Assembly: GCF_900199375.1 (NCBI RefSeq) | Contig: NZ_LT900217.1 | Coordinates: 2,728,001-2,792,000, forward strand | Length of the DNA stretch: 64,000 nt | Direction of reading: 5' to 3' | Source: Gordonibacter urolithinfaciens | Lineage (GTDB): Bacteria; Actinomycetota; Coriobacteriia; Coriobacteriales; Eggerthellaceae | Position numbers and translations under genes: made by a program | Part shown: positions 26,031 to 34,914 of the stretch, piece after piece | Position numbering within the stretch: position 1 is the stretch's first letter | Layout: every line of letters begins with the position of its first letter | The notes under the pieces: model-generated | The model's database searches: none | Seen by the model: the letters and a program-made list of their open reading frames with translations, nothing else | Told to the model about the DNA's origin: nothing

Positions 26031-26321
26031 ATGGGATTTCGCAAGACATACGTGGACGTGGTGGCGAACATCGACGTGGACGGGCGCGTGACGCCGCTGT
26101 CCATCCGATGGCGCGACGGCCGGACGTTCGAGATCGACCGGGTGCACGAGGCCATCCGGCGCGCGTCCACCCGGGTGGGCGGCACGGGGATACGCTACCT
26201 GGTGACGGTTCACGGCCGCGACAAGTACCTGTTCTTCGAGGACCCGCGCTGGTTCGTGGAAGAGGTCGTACCCGAGGACGAGGGGAGCGCGTCGCTTGCG
26301 GGCGGGGCCCGCAAGCGGTAG
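26031..26321 (+). CDS. Small conserved protein, paralogue of the protein encoded at 61481
   Basis: 96 aa, unrecognised. It starts MGFRKTYVDVVANID and has a WRDGRTFEIDRV segment and a C-terminal LFFEDPRWFVEEVVPE block. The second protein in this window (61481-61801) shares the order: a basic start, VxVxxxxxxDGxVxP, W.DGR.F, IRY/VRYxVxV, then FLFHEDPRWFVEEIVPE. Fold unknown, but alternating hydrophobics suggest a small beta-sheet protein. The start lacks a good Shine-Dalgarno, and an in-frame ATG at 25986 is an alternative. The stop codon overlaps the promoter of the crcB riboswitch. Confidence 0.65.
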   Translation: MGFRKTYVDVVANIDVDGRVTPLSIRWRDGRTFEIDRVHEAIRRASTRVGGTGIRYLVTVHGRDKYLFFEDPRWFVEEVVPEDEGSASLAGGARKR

Positions 26322-26324
26322 AAT
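26296..26324 (+). promoter_or_regulatory. Promoter of the crcB riboswitch transcript
   Basis: TTGCGG (26296-26301) and TAGAAT (26319-26324) are separated by 17 bp, immediately before the fluoride riboswitch. Confidence 0.6.
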
Positions 26325-26327
26325 GCC

Positions 26328-26394
26328 TGCGGGAATGAGGTTCTCCCTAAGCCGCTCGAAGGCTTGAACCGCGTAAAGCTGATGACTTCTGCAA
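26328..26394 (+). ncRNA. Fluoride riboswitch (crcB motif)
   Basis: The sequence GGGAATGAGGTTCTCCC is followed by TAAGCCGC, a short hairpin, and then GCTGATGACTTCTGC. This matches the order of conserved blocks in the crcB-motif RNA (stem with GAUG/AUGAGG-UUCUCC, then CUGAUGACUCCU). It sits just upstream of crcB. Hairpins with a T-run (near 26434-26446) between it and crcB could be the expression platform. Fluoride binding would raise crcB expression. Confidence 0.85.
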
Positions 26395-26446
26395 ACGGAC
26401 TCCCCATGGGGGAGCGCCCGCGCGCGGGTCGTCGGCTTTTTTCATG
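26395..26446 (+). terminator. Expression-platform hairpins of the fluoride riboswitch
   Basis: CTCCCCATGGGGGAG and GCCCGCGCGCGGG hairpins lie between the aptamer and a TTTTTT run at about 26440. Likely the regulated terminator; the exact alternative pairing is not resolved by eye. Confidence 0.45.
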
Positions 26447-26484
26447 CCGCGCGGCCGGCGGGGGGGTGTCGGAAAGGACGGGAT

Positions 26485-26886
26485 ATGGCAGCGGTGCTCT
26501 GGGTGGGCGCCGGCGGGTTTCTGGGCGCCGTCGGGCGCTACCTGCTGGGGCTCGTGCCCTCCGAGGGGGACTTCCCCCTTATGACGTTCCTCGTGAACTT
26601 CGCCGGTGCGGTGGCCATCGGCGCGATAACCGAGGTGGCGGGTGCCACGTCGGCCCTGTCGGCCGAGGCGGCGCTCTTCTTGAAGACGGGCGTGTGCGGC
26701 GGCTTCACCACGTTCTCCACGTTCTCGCTGGAGACGCTCGCGCTGTTCGAGGGCGGCAAGTACGCCACGGCCGCGCTCTACGCCGGCGGCAGCCTTGTTG
26801 CCTGCGTGCTGGGCGTAGCGGCGGGCAAGCTTGCCGTGCGCGGCGCGCTGTCGCTCGTGCAGCTCATCGGCGCACAGGGCGCCTGA
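26485..26886 (+). CDS. crcB: Fluoride channel CrcB/Fluc
   Basis: 133 aa, the usual size for Fluc, a dimeric membrane channel that exports fluoride. It has four hydrophobic segments, including VLWVGAGGFLGAVGRYLLGL at the N terminus. The signature GGFTTFSTFS at about residues 72-81 is present and includes the Na+-binding and Phe-track region. The NFAGAVAIG segment carries the conserved Asn. A ribosome site GGAAAGGA precedes the ATG. It stands as a single gene under the fluoride riboswitch. Confidence 0.95.
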   Translation: MAAVLWVGAGGFLGAVGRYLLGLVPSEGDFPLMTFLVNFAGAVAIGAITEVAGATSALSAEAALFLKTGVCGGFTTFSTFSLETLALFEGGKYATAALYAGGSLVACVLGVAAGKLAVRGALSLVQLIGAQGA

Positions 26887-26928
26887 CGGAGCGGGAGGCG
26901 CGTTGGACGCGCGGCCGGCCGGCGCGCT

Positions 26929-28428
26929 TCATGCCGTATCGCCGGCCTCCTGGGCCTCCACGATGTCGATGAGCTCCTGCTGCGAGTGAATGCCCATCTT
27001 CTGGTAGATGTGGTAGGTGTGCGTCTTGACGGTGCGCTCGGCCACGTAGAGCTGGTCGGCGATATGGCGCGCGTTGCGCCCCTTCACCAGGTAGAACAGT
27101 ATCTCTCCCTCGCGTGGGGTAAGGTTGAAGGTGCGGGTCGCCTCGGCGCATTTGTGCTTGTAATGCTGCTCCACCACCGCCTCGGGGTCGGTCTCGGGCT
27201 CGGACATCGGGGCGGGAGGCGCCTCGACGGGCTCGGGCTCCTCGGCCACGATGGCGTACTGGTCGGGCCTGACGGTGGCGACCACGATGTAGGCGCATAC
27301 CAGCATGATGAGGACCATGGCCGCCACGGTGAGCCAGCCCTTGCCGAAGTCCGTGGCCACGAACGCGCCGGCGAACCAGCCGAGTGCCTGGCCGAGGACG
27401 ATGAAGAAGCGTCCTCTCGCGAAGCAGTAGCACGGTGAGATGGACAGCAGCGTGCCGCGCAGCGACAGCACCGAGGCGTTCGTGTAGTCCAGCAGGTACA
27501 GGATGACGAAGAGCGGCGGCGCGGCGACGGTGTTCCAAGGCGCCTGCAGGAACCCGGAGAGGATGAGCCCGCACACGAGGAAGGGCAAGAGCACGAGCTG
27601 CACCCTTCCCATGGCAAGGAGCCGGGGCGCCTTCCGGCTCAGGAGCAGGAAAATAAGCGCGACGCAGACGAACGCCGCGCCCATGGTGATGGGCGGCAGG
27701 ACGCCCTTGCTGATTCGCGCGACGACGAGCCCTGCTATCACGCCGCACATTATGCCGTCGACCAGCATGATGTAGGAGCCGTTCGGGCTGTACCGGCTCG
27801 TCTCCGCCAGCCAGCGCTCGTCGCGCTCGCTCGTGAGCTCGGTCGTGCTCGGCGGTGAGGCTGCGAGAAGCGCGAACGAGCTCGCGCACAGCAGCAGGAA
27901 CGCCGTGATGGCGGCAGGGCCGGGCATGGCCAAGACGCCGGCCACGATGCATCCTGCCAGTCCGAACGACCATAGGTTGGCTGCGCGGATGCGCTCCTCG
28001 CCAAGCGAGCTGCGCACGTCCGCCCAGACGCACGAGAAGTAGGCGCCCGAGGCGCCGAACACGGCCCAGAGCGCGAACTGGAGTACCAGGGGAAGTGCGA
28101 ACGCGAGCACCGTCTCGAGCAGGACGATGCCGGGCAACAGCAGCTGCAGGGCCAGGAAGCCGGTTCGCACCCGGTTGGAGGAGACGAGCTCGTTGCGACC
28201 CTTGCAGCGCGTGATGACGAAGTAGAAGCCTGCCATGGCGGCGAACATCGTGCCGTGGGTGAGGCCGTGCATGACGGGCGTGTTGGTTGCGACCGTGGCC
28301 AGCAGCGGGCTGAAGGCGGCAAGCAGCACGGACGCGGTGAAGAGCGTGAACCCCGCGATCCCCGCCAGCTCCCGCTCGCTGTAGCGGTTCGCCTTTCGAT
28401 TTGCATGCCCCTTGGTGGTTTCGGCCAT
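26929..28428 (-). CDS. Membrane LuxR regulator (12-helix transporter-like domain plus HTH)
   Basis: 499 aa. Residues ~20-400 hold about twelve hydrophobic segments arranged like an MFS transporter. The C-terminal ~65 residues are a LuxR/FixJ helix-turn-helix (LTPREGEILFYLVKGRNARHIADQLYVAERTVKTHTYHIYQKMGIHSQQELID). This architecture is abundant in Eggerthellaceae, where such regulators sit beside inducible molybdoenzyme genes and are thought to sense substrates at the membrane. The ATG at 28428 is preferred because AGGGGGG lies upstream; 28461 is an alternative. Divergent from an MFS gene that leads into the molybdoenzyme locus, so it is a candidate regulator of it. Confidence 0.9.
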   Translation of the reverse strand: MAETTKGHANRKANRYSERELAGIAGFTLFTASVLLAAFSPLLATVATNTPVMHGLTHGTMFAAMAGFYFVITRCKGRNELVSSNRVRTGFLALQLLLPGIVLLETVLAFALPLVLQFALWAVFGASGAYFSCVWADVRSSLGEERIRAANLWSFGLAGCIVAGVLAMPGPAAITAFLLLCASSFALLAASPPSTTELTSERDERWLAETSRYSPNGSYIMLVDGIMCGVIAGLVVARISKGVLPPITMGAAFVCVALIFLLLSRKAPRLLAMGRVQLVLLPFLVCGLILSGFLQAPWNTVAAPPLFVILYLLDYTNASVLSLRGTLLSISPCYCFARGRFFIVLGQALGWFAGAFVATDFGKGWLTVAAMVLIMLVCAYIVVATVRPDQYAIVAEEPEPVEAPPAPMSEPETDPEAVVEQHYKHKCAEATRTFNLTPREGEILFYLVKGRNARHIADQLYVAERTVKTHTYHIYQKMGIHSQQELIDIVEAQEAGDTA

Positions 28429-28784
28429 GGTCGCGTATCCCCCCTGATTCCACGTACCCATGCGAAAGCCGGCGCGCGGCTCGGCTTGGGAGGGCCCGCC
28501 CTCCGATGCGCTGCTCCGCAGGTTTCGGATATATCGTATTCTATCGCGTGCGGTATGCTATCGAGAGTACGTTTTCTCGTTTCGATGCCGCCGGAGCCGA
28601 TTTAATCCTCTGAGTAGCAAGACAAAAACCGTCCCCGTGGCAATCATGGCCAAGCGACGGGCGGATGCCCTGCGGCGCGCGAGGGGCGCGGTCGCAGGCG
28701 CGGCCTCCGTCGGTCCGGCGGCAGGGCCCGTGCCGCGTTGTGCTCGGCGACGCAAGCGGCCCTCGGCGTAAAGGGGAAGGCGCC
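28429..28784. other. Divergent promoter region between LuxR and MFS genes
   Basis: No gene seen. An AT-rich stretch at 28527-28590 contains TAGAAT (minus strand, near 28539) and TATGCT (plus, near 28555) -10 candidates with loosely symmetric CGATA/TATCG motifs. CCGTCCCCGTGG near 28630 resembles fragments of the giant hairpin arms. Confidence 0.5.
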
Positions 28785-30032
28785 ATGAGAGAGACGTTTC
28801 GCAGGTTCTTCGCCTATTTCAGGATCGAGCACGCGCTCGTGCTCGTGCCCGTGTTCGGGCTCGCGGTGTACGACAGCGTGTTCTCGGCGTTCTCGTCGAT
28901 TCTCGGCGTGCTGGGCGACGCGTATCCGGACGTGCCGCGCACGATGGTGCAGATGGTGCTCTCGGTGCCGCCCCTGGTGAGCATCCCCGGAACGCTGTTC
29001 TCGGGGTTCCTGTCCTCGTACGTGCGCAAGAAGCGCATCGCGGAGTTCGCGCTGGCGGTGCTGTTCGTCGGGGGCATGATCCCCGCAGTCTTGCCCGAGC
29101 CCAGCATCTACGCCCTATTCGCGTGCAGCGCCTGCGTGGGTCTCGGGCAGGGGCTCCTGCACCCCATGGCGAACGCTTTCATCTGCCAGACCTGGGACGA
29201 CGACGGCGAGCGCAGTCGCGCTCTCGGGTTCAAGCAGGCGTTCAACTTCATTGGGGAGGCGCTGGTCGCCCTGCTCGTGGGGTTCTTGGCGCTTTCCCAT
29301 TGGGGCAACGCGTTCCTCGTGTACCTGGGTGTGATACCCGTGTTCATCGTAGCCCATATCGCGCTTCCCGAGGGCGGCCTAGACAAGCGGCTTGTCGGCG
29401 GGAAGGGCCGTGCGGCCGGCTTGAAGGAGGTGTTCAAGCCCCGCGCCGTCTACCTGTTCGCCCTGTTCTTCTTCGCCATGATGTTCCTGTTCGGCTTCCA
29501 CACCAATATCGCCATGCTGGTGCAGGAGCGCGGCCTGGGCACGACGGCCGACGTGTCGGTGGTGGCCTCGTCGGTGAGCGTCGTGTCCTTCCTTGTGGGC
29601 ATCGCATATGGGAAGGTGTCGAAGACGTTCGGCCCTTCCACGCTGTGCATCGGGTTCGGGTGCCTCTCCGCGGGAATGCTCGCCGTGGCGGCGTTCGGCT
29701 ACAGCTTTCCGGTGATCATGGCGGGCGGGGTGCTGTTCGGCATCGGATCGGGCATCCAGCAGATCAGCACCATCTACTACATCTCGAAGACGGTGGACAA
29801 GAGCGTGGTGACCATGGCCATCTCGGTGCTGGTCTCGTTCGTCTCGCTCGGCGCCACTTTGTCGCCGCTCGTTATCAACGGCCTGCAGGTGCTCGTGTGG
29901 GGTGCGGAATCGGCAGCGGGCTCGCTCGCCGTGGCCGGATGCGGCTTCGCGGCGCTCGTCGCGGTGGAGGCGATGTCCTCCCGACGCAAGAGAGGGGCGG
30001 GCCGGCAGGGAAAAGGTGCTGGGCGCGGCTAA
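28785..30032 (+). CDS. MFS transporter
   Basis: 415 aa with about twelve hydrophobic segments. An MFS-like loop (FLSSYVRKKRIAEF) follows helix 2 and a second (YGKVSKTFGPSTL) precedes helix 8. There is a GLGQGLLHPMANAF segment in helix 4. It resembles oxalate/formate-type or aromatic-acid MFS carriers, but the substrate cannot be assigned. AAGGGGAAGG precedes the ATG. Divergent from the LuxR regulator and upstream of the first molybdoenzyme, so it may import that enzyme's substrate. Confidence 0.88.
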   Translation: MRETFRRFFAYFRIEHALVLVPVFGLAVYDSVFSAFSSILGVLGDAYPDVPRTMVQMVLSVPPLVSIPGTLFSGFLSSYVRKKRIAEFALAVLFVGGMIPAVLPEPSIYALFACSACVGLGQGLLHPMANAFICQTWDDDGERSRALGFKQAFNFIGEALVALLVGFLALSHWGNAFLVYLGVIPVFIVAHIALPEGGLDKRLVGGKGRAAGLKEVFKPRAVYLFALFFFAMMFLFGFHTNIAMLVQERGLGTTADVSVVASSVSVVSFLVGIAYGKVSKTFGPSTLCIGFGCLSAGMLAVAAFGYSFPVIMAGGVLFGIGSGIQQISTIYYISKTVDKSVVTMAISVLVSFVSLGATLSPLVINGLQVLVWGAESAAGSLAVAGCGFAALVAVEAMSSRRKRGAGRQGKGAGRG

Positions 30033-30107
30033 TACCCAGAGTATCGCACCCCGTTGGAACAGTTTCAAACCGCCAGTTCAGAGCATGGTTTCCAGGTTAA
30101 TACCCAG
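30030..30107. promoter_or_regulatory. Direct repeats TAATACCCAG upstream of the molybdoenzyme operon
   Basis: TAATACCCAG occurs at 30030-30039 and 30098-30107, 68 bp apart. The first overlaps the MFS stop codon, and it continues as a small dyad (ATACCCAGAGTAT). Candidate activator sites for the nearby LuxR regulator. No clear -10/-35 was found. Confidence 0.4.
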
Positions 30108-30258
30108 CAGCAGATGCGTCGGCGCCGCCAACCGGGGAAACTCGTCGGCATCGAAGCCGCCGTGGGCCAAATGAGCCGAGACACGGTGGGGTCGAAGGAT
30201 GAAGGAGGGCCTCGGGGAAGTTGGCGGCCCGAGGGAGTTGCGAGGAAGGAAGGTTCAT

Positions 30259-30495
30259 ATGGCAGATCAGGAGTTGCTCGCCCGGTATGCGCCGACGATC
30301 GATTCGCCGGAAACGAAGGAGGCTTACCTGCTCGACGGCGAGCTCTACATTCGCCACGAGTTCCGCGACCCGGCCGAGCTCCAAACGCGCATGACCTACC
30401 ACCGGGTGGGGGAGGACAACGTCGTGTCGAACGACAACCTTGTCCTGCTGGGCGTATGGGCGCGCGCCCAGAAGCAGGGCGAGCAGGTGAAGTGA
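30259..30495 (+). CDS. Small acidic protein at head of molybdoenzyme operon
   Basis: 78 aa, unrecognised. MADQELLARYAPTIDSPETKEAY is followed by LLDGELYIRHEFRDPAELQTRM. No cysteine, signal peptide or membrane segment. GAAGGAAGG precedes the ATG, and 30 bases separate its stop from the molybdoenzyme ATG. The position suggests an accessory or maturation role for that enzyme; this is inference only. Confidence 0.65.
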   Translation: MADQELLARYAPTIDSPETKEAYLLDGELYIRHEFRDPAELQTRMTYHRVGEDNVVSNDNLVLLGVWARAQKQGEQVK

Positions 30496-30525
30496 TACGA
30501 GAGCGAACGCTGGAAGGAGAATTGC

Positions 30526-32838
30526 ATGAGAGAGTGCTTCGATCCTCAAATCTACAAGAAGGATTGGCAGTACCAGGAAGGGGACCTCACCGTCACGCGC
30601 ACGTGCCAATGGTCGGCTCCCGGCTGCCACCAGGGGTGCAGCATCCTGTTCTACACCGACAAGGACGGCAAGCTGGTGAAGGTCGAAGGCGACCCCAACT
30701 CGCCGGTGACGGACGGCCGTTTGTGCATGCGCTGCCTGGCCATGGTGGAGGCCGTGTACCACCCCGACCGCATAATCTATCCCATGAAGCGCGCCCGCGA
30801 AGATCGCGGCAAGGACAAGTGGGAGCGCATCACCATGGACGAGGCGTACGAGCTGTGCGTCGAGATGGTGAAGGACATCACCGAGAAGTACGGCGCGAAG
30901 TCCATCTGCACCGGCGCGGGCACGGGCCGCAACGCCACCTGGCAGTCCAACGTGCTGGGGCAGGGCGCCTTCGGCACGCCGAACGACAACTGCGGCCTGC
31001 TCGCGGGCAACTGCTGTTACACGCCGCGCATGCAGGGCATGAACGCGGTCTTGGGCGACACGTTCATCGCCGACTGTGGACAGCTCAACGAGGCGCGCTT
31101 CGACCACCCCGACTACCGGCGCCCCGACCTGTTCATCATCTGGGGCAACAACCCGCTTCGGGCCAACGCCGACGGCTTCTACGGGCACTGGATCATCGAC
31201 TGCATGCGCCGCGGCTCGGAGCTGTTCGTGGTCGACCCGCAGGTGACGTGGCTCTCGGCGCATGCCAAGCTCTACGTGCAGGTGCGTCCCGGCACCGATG
31301 CGGCACTCGCTCTGGCCATCGGGCACGTGATGGTGGAGGAGGAGCTCTACGACAAGGAGTTCGTGGAGTGCTGGTGCTACGGTTTCGACGAGTACAAGGA
31401 GCGCGTGAGCGATTGGACGCCCGAACGCGCCGCGGAGATCTGCTGGTGCGAGCCTGAGAAGATCTACGAGGCAGCGCGCCTCATCGGCACCGCCGGCGTG
31501 ACCACGCTGCAGTGGGGCGTGGCCTTCGACCAGACGAAGTGGGCGAACGGCACGGCGCATGCGGCCGTGGCCGTGCAGGCGCTTACCGGCAACATCGACA
31601 ACCCCGGCGGCTTCGTGGGCATCAACTTCGGCTACGTGCAGTCCGACATCCGCGAGAACATTGCCAAGAGCCTGCCGAACGTCCGCGAGGGCCGCTTGGG
31701 CGACGACGGCAACTGGGGCCTCATGAACGCCGTGGGCAAGGGCGGCCACGCCATTCCCGAGGCCATCCTCGACGCGGCCGAGACGGGGGTGCCGTATCCG
31801 GTGAAGATGCTGTTCATGTGCTCCACGACGGCGTTCACCAACATGGCCGGCCAGGCACGGCGCGTGTACGACGTGTACAAGGACATGGACCACGTGGTGG
31901 TGTGCGACCTGTTCATGACGCCCACCGCCATGGCCATCGGCGACCTGTTCATCCCCATGGCCATGGGCTGCGAGCGCAACGGCGTGCGCGGCTGGTACAC
32001 GCCCCTGCGCTCCATCGTGAAGGTCACGCAGACCGGCGACGCCGTGGGCGACGAGCAGATGATGCTCGAGCTCGGCAAGAAGATGAACCCCGACCTGTTC
32101 TATTGGGACGACGTGCCCGAGATGCTGGAGTTCTGCACGAACAACATGGCCACGGTTCCCATCCATATCACGTTCAGCGAGCTGCGCGAGAAGGTGATCG
32201 TGTACCCCGAGTTCGAGTACTACAAGTACAAGACGGGTAAGCTCCGCTTCGACGGCAACCCCGGGTTCAACACGCTGTCCGGGCGCGTGGAGCTGTTCTG
32301 CAACATGTACAACAACGTGGGCATGGACCCGCTGCCCTACTTCAAGGAGCCGCCCGAGAGCCCCGAGAGCACGCCCGAACTGTTCGCCGAGTACCCGCTC
32401 GTGCTCACGACCGGGCGCCGCTGCTGGGAGTACTTCCATTCCGAGCATCGCCAGCTGCGCTCCATGCGCGAGTTCCACAAGTGGCCGATGTTCGCCATCA
32501 ACCCGGCCGACGCCGAGGCGGCGGGCATCAAGGAGGGCGACTGGGCCGTCATCGAGAACGCGCACGGCAAGGCCATCGAGGTGGCCCATGTCACCGGCAC
32601 CATCATGAAGGGCGTGGTGAGCGCCGAGCACGGCTGGTGGTTCCCCGAGCGCGACAAGGAGGAGCCGTCGCTTTACGGGGTGTGGGAGTCCAACATCAAC
32701 TGCCTCACCGTGCAGGGGGACTTCGGCCCGAGCGGTTACGGCTCGTCGTACAAGACCCAGCTCTGCCGCGTCTACCCGGCGCCGGAGGGATACGGGGCCG
32801 AGTTCGAGAGGATGTACGCGGAGCACCACAACCTGTAG
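30526..32838 (+). CDS. Molybdopterin-dependent oxidoreductase, catechol-dehydroxylase-like (module 1)
   Basis: 770-aa DMSO-reductase-superfamily catalytic subunit. It binds a [4Fe-4S] cluster through an N-terminal Cys group (Cys34, Cys38, Cys67, Cys70; Cys27 nearby) and bis-MGD through the remaining domains (WERITMDEAYEL, NPLRANADGF, VDPQVTWLSAHA, TALTGNIDNPGG, final GDWAVIENAHG domain). No Tat or Sec signal, so it is cytoplasmic. Cys163-Cys164 (NCCYTPR) fall where the Mo ligand is expected. Related families are acetylene hydratase, pyrogallol transhydroxylase and gut catechol dehydroxylases. It is followed by its ferredoxin (33-base gap) and an MFS carrier. Substrate unknown. Confidence 0.88.
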   Translation: MRECFDPQIYKKDWQYQEGDLTVTRTCQWSAPGCHQGCSILFYTDKDGKLVKVEGDPNSPVTDGRLCMRCLAMVEAVYHPDRIIYPMKRAREDRGKDKWERITMDEAYELCVEMVKDITEKYGAKSICTGAGTGRNATWQSNVLGQGAFGTPNDNCGLLAGNCCYTPRMQGMNAVLGDTFIADCGQLNEARFDHPDYRRPDLFIIWGNNPLRANADGFYGHWIIDCMRRGSELFVVDPQVTWLSAHAKLYVQVRPGTDAALALAIGHVMVEEELYDKEFVECWCYGFDEYKERVSDWTPERAAEICWCEPEKIYEAARLIGTAGVTTLQWGVAFDQTKWANGTAHAAVAVQALTGNIDNPGGFVGINFGYVQSDIRENIAKSLPNVREGRLGDDGNWGLMNAVGKGGHAIPEAILDAAETGVPYPVKMLFMCSTTAFTNMAGQARRVYDVYKDMDHVVVCDLFMTPTAMAIGDLFIPMAMGCERNGVRGWYTPLRSIVKVTQTGDAVGDEQMMLELGKKMNPDLFYWDDVPEMLEFCTNNMATVPIHITFSELREKVIVYPEFEYYKYKTGKLRFDGNPGFNTLSGRVELFCNMYNNVGMDPLPYFKEPPESPESTPELFAEYPLVLTTGRRCWEYFHSEHRQLRSMREFHKWPMFAINPADAEAAGIKEGDWAVIENAHGKAIEVAHVTGTIMKGVVSAEHGWWFPERDKEEPSLYGVWESNINCLTVQGDFGPSGYGSSYKTQLCRVYPAPEGYGAEFERMYAEHHNL

Positions 32839-32871
32839 GCGCCGCCATACTAAGGAAAGGAGATGGGACGC

Positions 32872-33204
32872 ATGGCACAACATGGTCTTTTGATCGATTA
32901 CGAGTTCTGCACGGGCTGCCACGCCTGCGAGATGGCGTGCAAAGTGGAGAAGGGCCTGGGCGAGGGCGAGTGGGGTATCAAGCTCGCCCAGATAGGGCCT
33001 TGGAAGCTGGACGGCGACGCGTGGGAATGGGACTACGTCCCGATGCCCACCCAGCGCTGCGACCTGTGCGCGGAGCGCGTGGCGGCGGGCAAGGTCCCGG
33101 CGTGCGTGCACCACTGCCAGTCGCTGGCGATGGAGTTCGGCCCGGTGGACGAGCTTGCCAAGAAAGCGGTCAAGCCGCGCATGGCGCTGTTCACGGTTCG
33201 GTAG
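32872..33204 (+). CDS. 4Fe-4S ferredoxin subunit (module 1)
   Basis: 110 aa. Cys groups CTGCHACEMAC (residues ~13-23), CDLC and CVHHC bind probably two or three [4Fe-4S] clusters, in the arrangement of small DMSO-reductase beta-like subunits. It would pass electrons to the adjacent molybdoenzyme in the cytoplasm. The ATG at 32872 is preferred over 32863 because AAAGGAG is then correctly spaced and the start aligns with the sister ferredoxin (MATYGLMIDNEYC). High similarity to the module-2 protein shows a duplication. Confidence 0.88.
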   Translation: MAQHGLLIDYEFCTGCHACEMACKVEKGLGEGEWGIKLAQIGPWKLDGDAWEWDYVPMPTQRCDLCAERVAAGKVPACVHHCQSLAMEFGPVDELAKKAVKPRMALFTVR

Positions 33205-33274
33205 GGGATTATGCCCCCGCAGTGCACCGGGAGGGCGCGCCGCGGGGGCCGGCATACGGCAAAGGGGGTTTCGC

Positions 33275-34780
33275 ATGAGCGAGAAGGTTTCACAGCTAGG
33301 GGACCGGGCGGTTTCGGCCATCCAGAACAACGTTGGGCAGGCGCTCGGCCTGATATACGGCCTCGGCATGCTCACCTGGACGGCGTTCAACCAGATGAAC
33401 AGCAACTACTGGTCGTACTTCCTCACCGAGATCTGCGGTTTGGAGCCCACCGTCATGGGCACCGTGAAGGCGGTCACGGGCGTGGGCGAGTGGTTCTTCG
33501 TCATCATAGCCGCCATCATCATCGAGCGCGTGTGGCTCAAGCACGGCCAGTACCGTAGCTGGCTTCTGGTGGCGCCGCCGGCGACGTTCGTCTGCCTGCT
33601 CATGACGTTCGTCGATCCCGTGTTCCTGGACATGGGTGCCAAGACGGCTTGGATGATCTTCTTCCAGATCGTGGGCGGGTTCTTCTCCAGCTTCTTCATG
33701 ATAGCCGCCACGTCCATCGTACCGGTTATCAGCCGGACCGAGGCCGACCGCACGCTGCTCTCGCAGCGCAAGGCGCAGGGCAACATGCTGGTGAAGGTGC
33801 TGTTCGCCGCCATATCGCTGCCGGCTATCCTGGCCATCAACGGCCTCGTGTACCGCGTGCCCGCCGGCGAGAACGCCCAGAACGCAGGACCGGCCGGATT
33901 CACGGTGCTGGCGCTGGTGTTCGGCATCATCATGATCGTCATGTTCGTGGTCATGTACAAGCGTATCGACGGCATGGACCCCACGCAGAAGATATGCGAG
34001 GAGCGCGCTGCGGCCAAGAAGCGCGGCGAGAAGGTGCCGCCCCTCGCCGCCGGCGAGAAGGTGGGCCTGGGCGAGATGCTCAAGTACTGGCTCACGAACC
34101 TTCCGGCCGTCATCGGCCTGTTCGCCGAGATCATCCGCTTCGTGGCGCAGATGACCATCCAGAGCATGGCCATGTACGTGTTCACCTACGCGTTCGGCGA
34201 CGTGGCCATGGCGGCCGTCATGCTCACGGCGTGCAACGTCACGGGCCTCGTGGCCACGTTCGTGTCCGAGCCCGTCGCCCGCAAGGTGGGCATCCGTGCC
34301 ACGTACCTGGTGGGCATCGGGGTGTCGTTCGCGTTCTCCGTCGTGTGCCTCTTCGTGGGCGCGTCGAGCATGATGGCCTTCATCGTGTGCATTTGCGGCA
34401 TCTACTTCGGCATGAACTTCATGAACGGCACCATGATGGGCATGCAGTCCAACGCCATCGCCTACGGCGAGTGGCGCGACGGCAAGACCGCCAAGGCGTT
34501 CATCATGTCCACGTTCCAGTGGTGTCCGAAGATCGCCAACGCGGTGGCCGGCCTGCTCACAGGCTTCGGCTTGGCCGCCATCGGATTCGTGTCGGGCATG
34601 GAGGCGTCGCCCGAGCTCGCACAGGGCATGGTGAACATCATCTGCCTCATTCCCGCCGTGTGCTTCGGCGTGGCGTTCGCGGCCTTCTTCTTCGGCTACC
34701 GTCTGACACCGAAGAAGATGGAGCAGATCGCCGTCGACCTCGCTGCCCGCGAGGCTGAAAAGGGCGCGGACGGCAAGTAG
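33275..34780 (+). CDS. MFS transporter, GPH-like (module 1)
   Basis: 501 aa with about twelve hydrophobic segments. A long central hydrophilic loop (GMDPTQKICEERAAAKKRGEK) and an IAYGEWRDGKTAKAFIMS segment near residue 400 are typical of the glycoside-pentoside-hexuronide:cation symporter group. In Eggerthellaceae, such carriers accompany molybdoenzymes acting on plant phenols or glycosides. Located 70 bases after the ferredoxin, with AAAGGGGG before the ATG. It probably imports the substrate of module 1; this is inferred from position. Confidence 0.86.
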   Translation: MSEKVSQLGDRAVSAIQNNVGQALGLIYGLGMLTWTAFNQMNSNYWSYFLTEICGLEPTVMGTVKAVTGVGEWFFVIIAAIIIERVWLKHGQYRSWLLVAPPATFVCLLMTFVDPVFLDMGAKTAWMIFFQIVGGFFSSFFMIAATSIVPVISRTEADRTLLSQRKAQGNMLVKVLFAAISLPAILAINGLVYRVPAGENAQNAGPAGFTVLALVFGIIMIVMFVVMYKRIDGMDPTQKICEERAAAKKRGEKVPPLAAGEKVGLGEMLKYWLTNLPAVIGLFAEIIRFVAQMTIQSMAMYVFTYAFGDVAMAAVMLTACNVTGLVATFVSEPVARKVGIRATYLVGIGVSFAFSVVCLFVGASSMMAFIVCICGIYFGMNFMNGTMMGMQSNAIAYGEWRDGKTAKAFIMSTFQWCPKIANAVAGLLTGFGLAAIGFVSGMEASPELAQGMVNIICLIPAVCFGVAFAAFFFGYRLTPKKMEQIAVDLAAREAEKGADGK

Positions 34781-34914
34781 CCGTCCGCCGATTGACTACA
34801 ACCGGGCGGGCCGCAAACAGCGCGCTTGCGGCGGGGACCGAGCGTCCCAGCCGCTGGCCTGCGCCGTGGCGAGTGGCTGCGGACGGCCCGTCCCTAACGG
34901 AAAAGAGGACTCAC

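Noticed and set aside
30108-30258. Molybdenum-cofactor or other riboswitch before the molybdoenzyme operon
   Set aside because: I looked for conserved aptamer blocks and found none that I could align. Only the direct repeats stand out.
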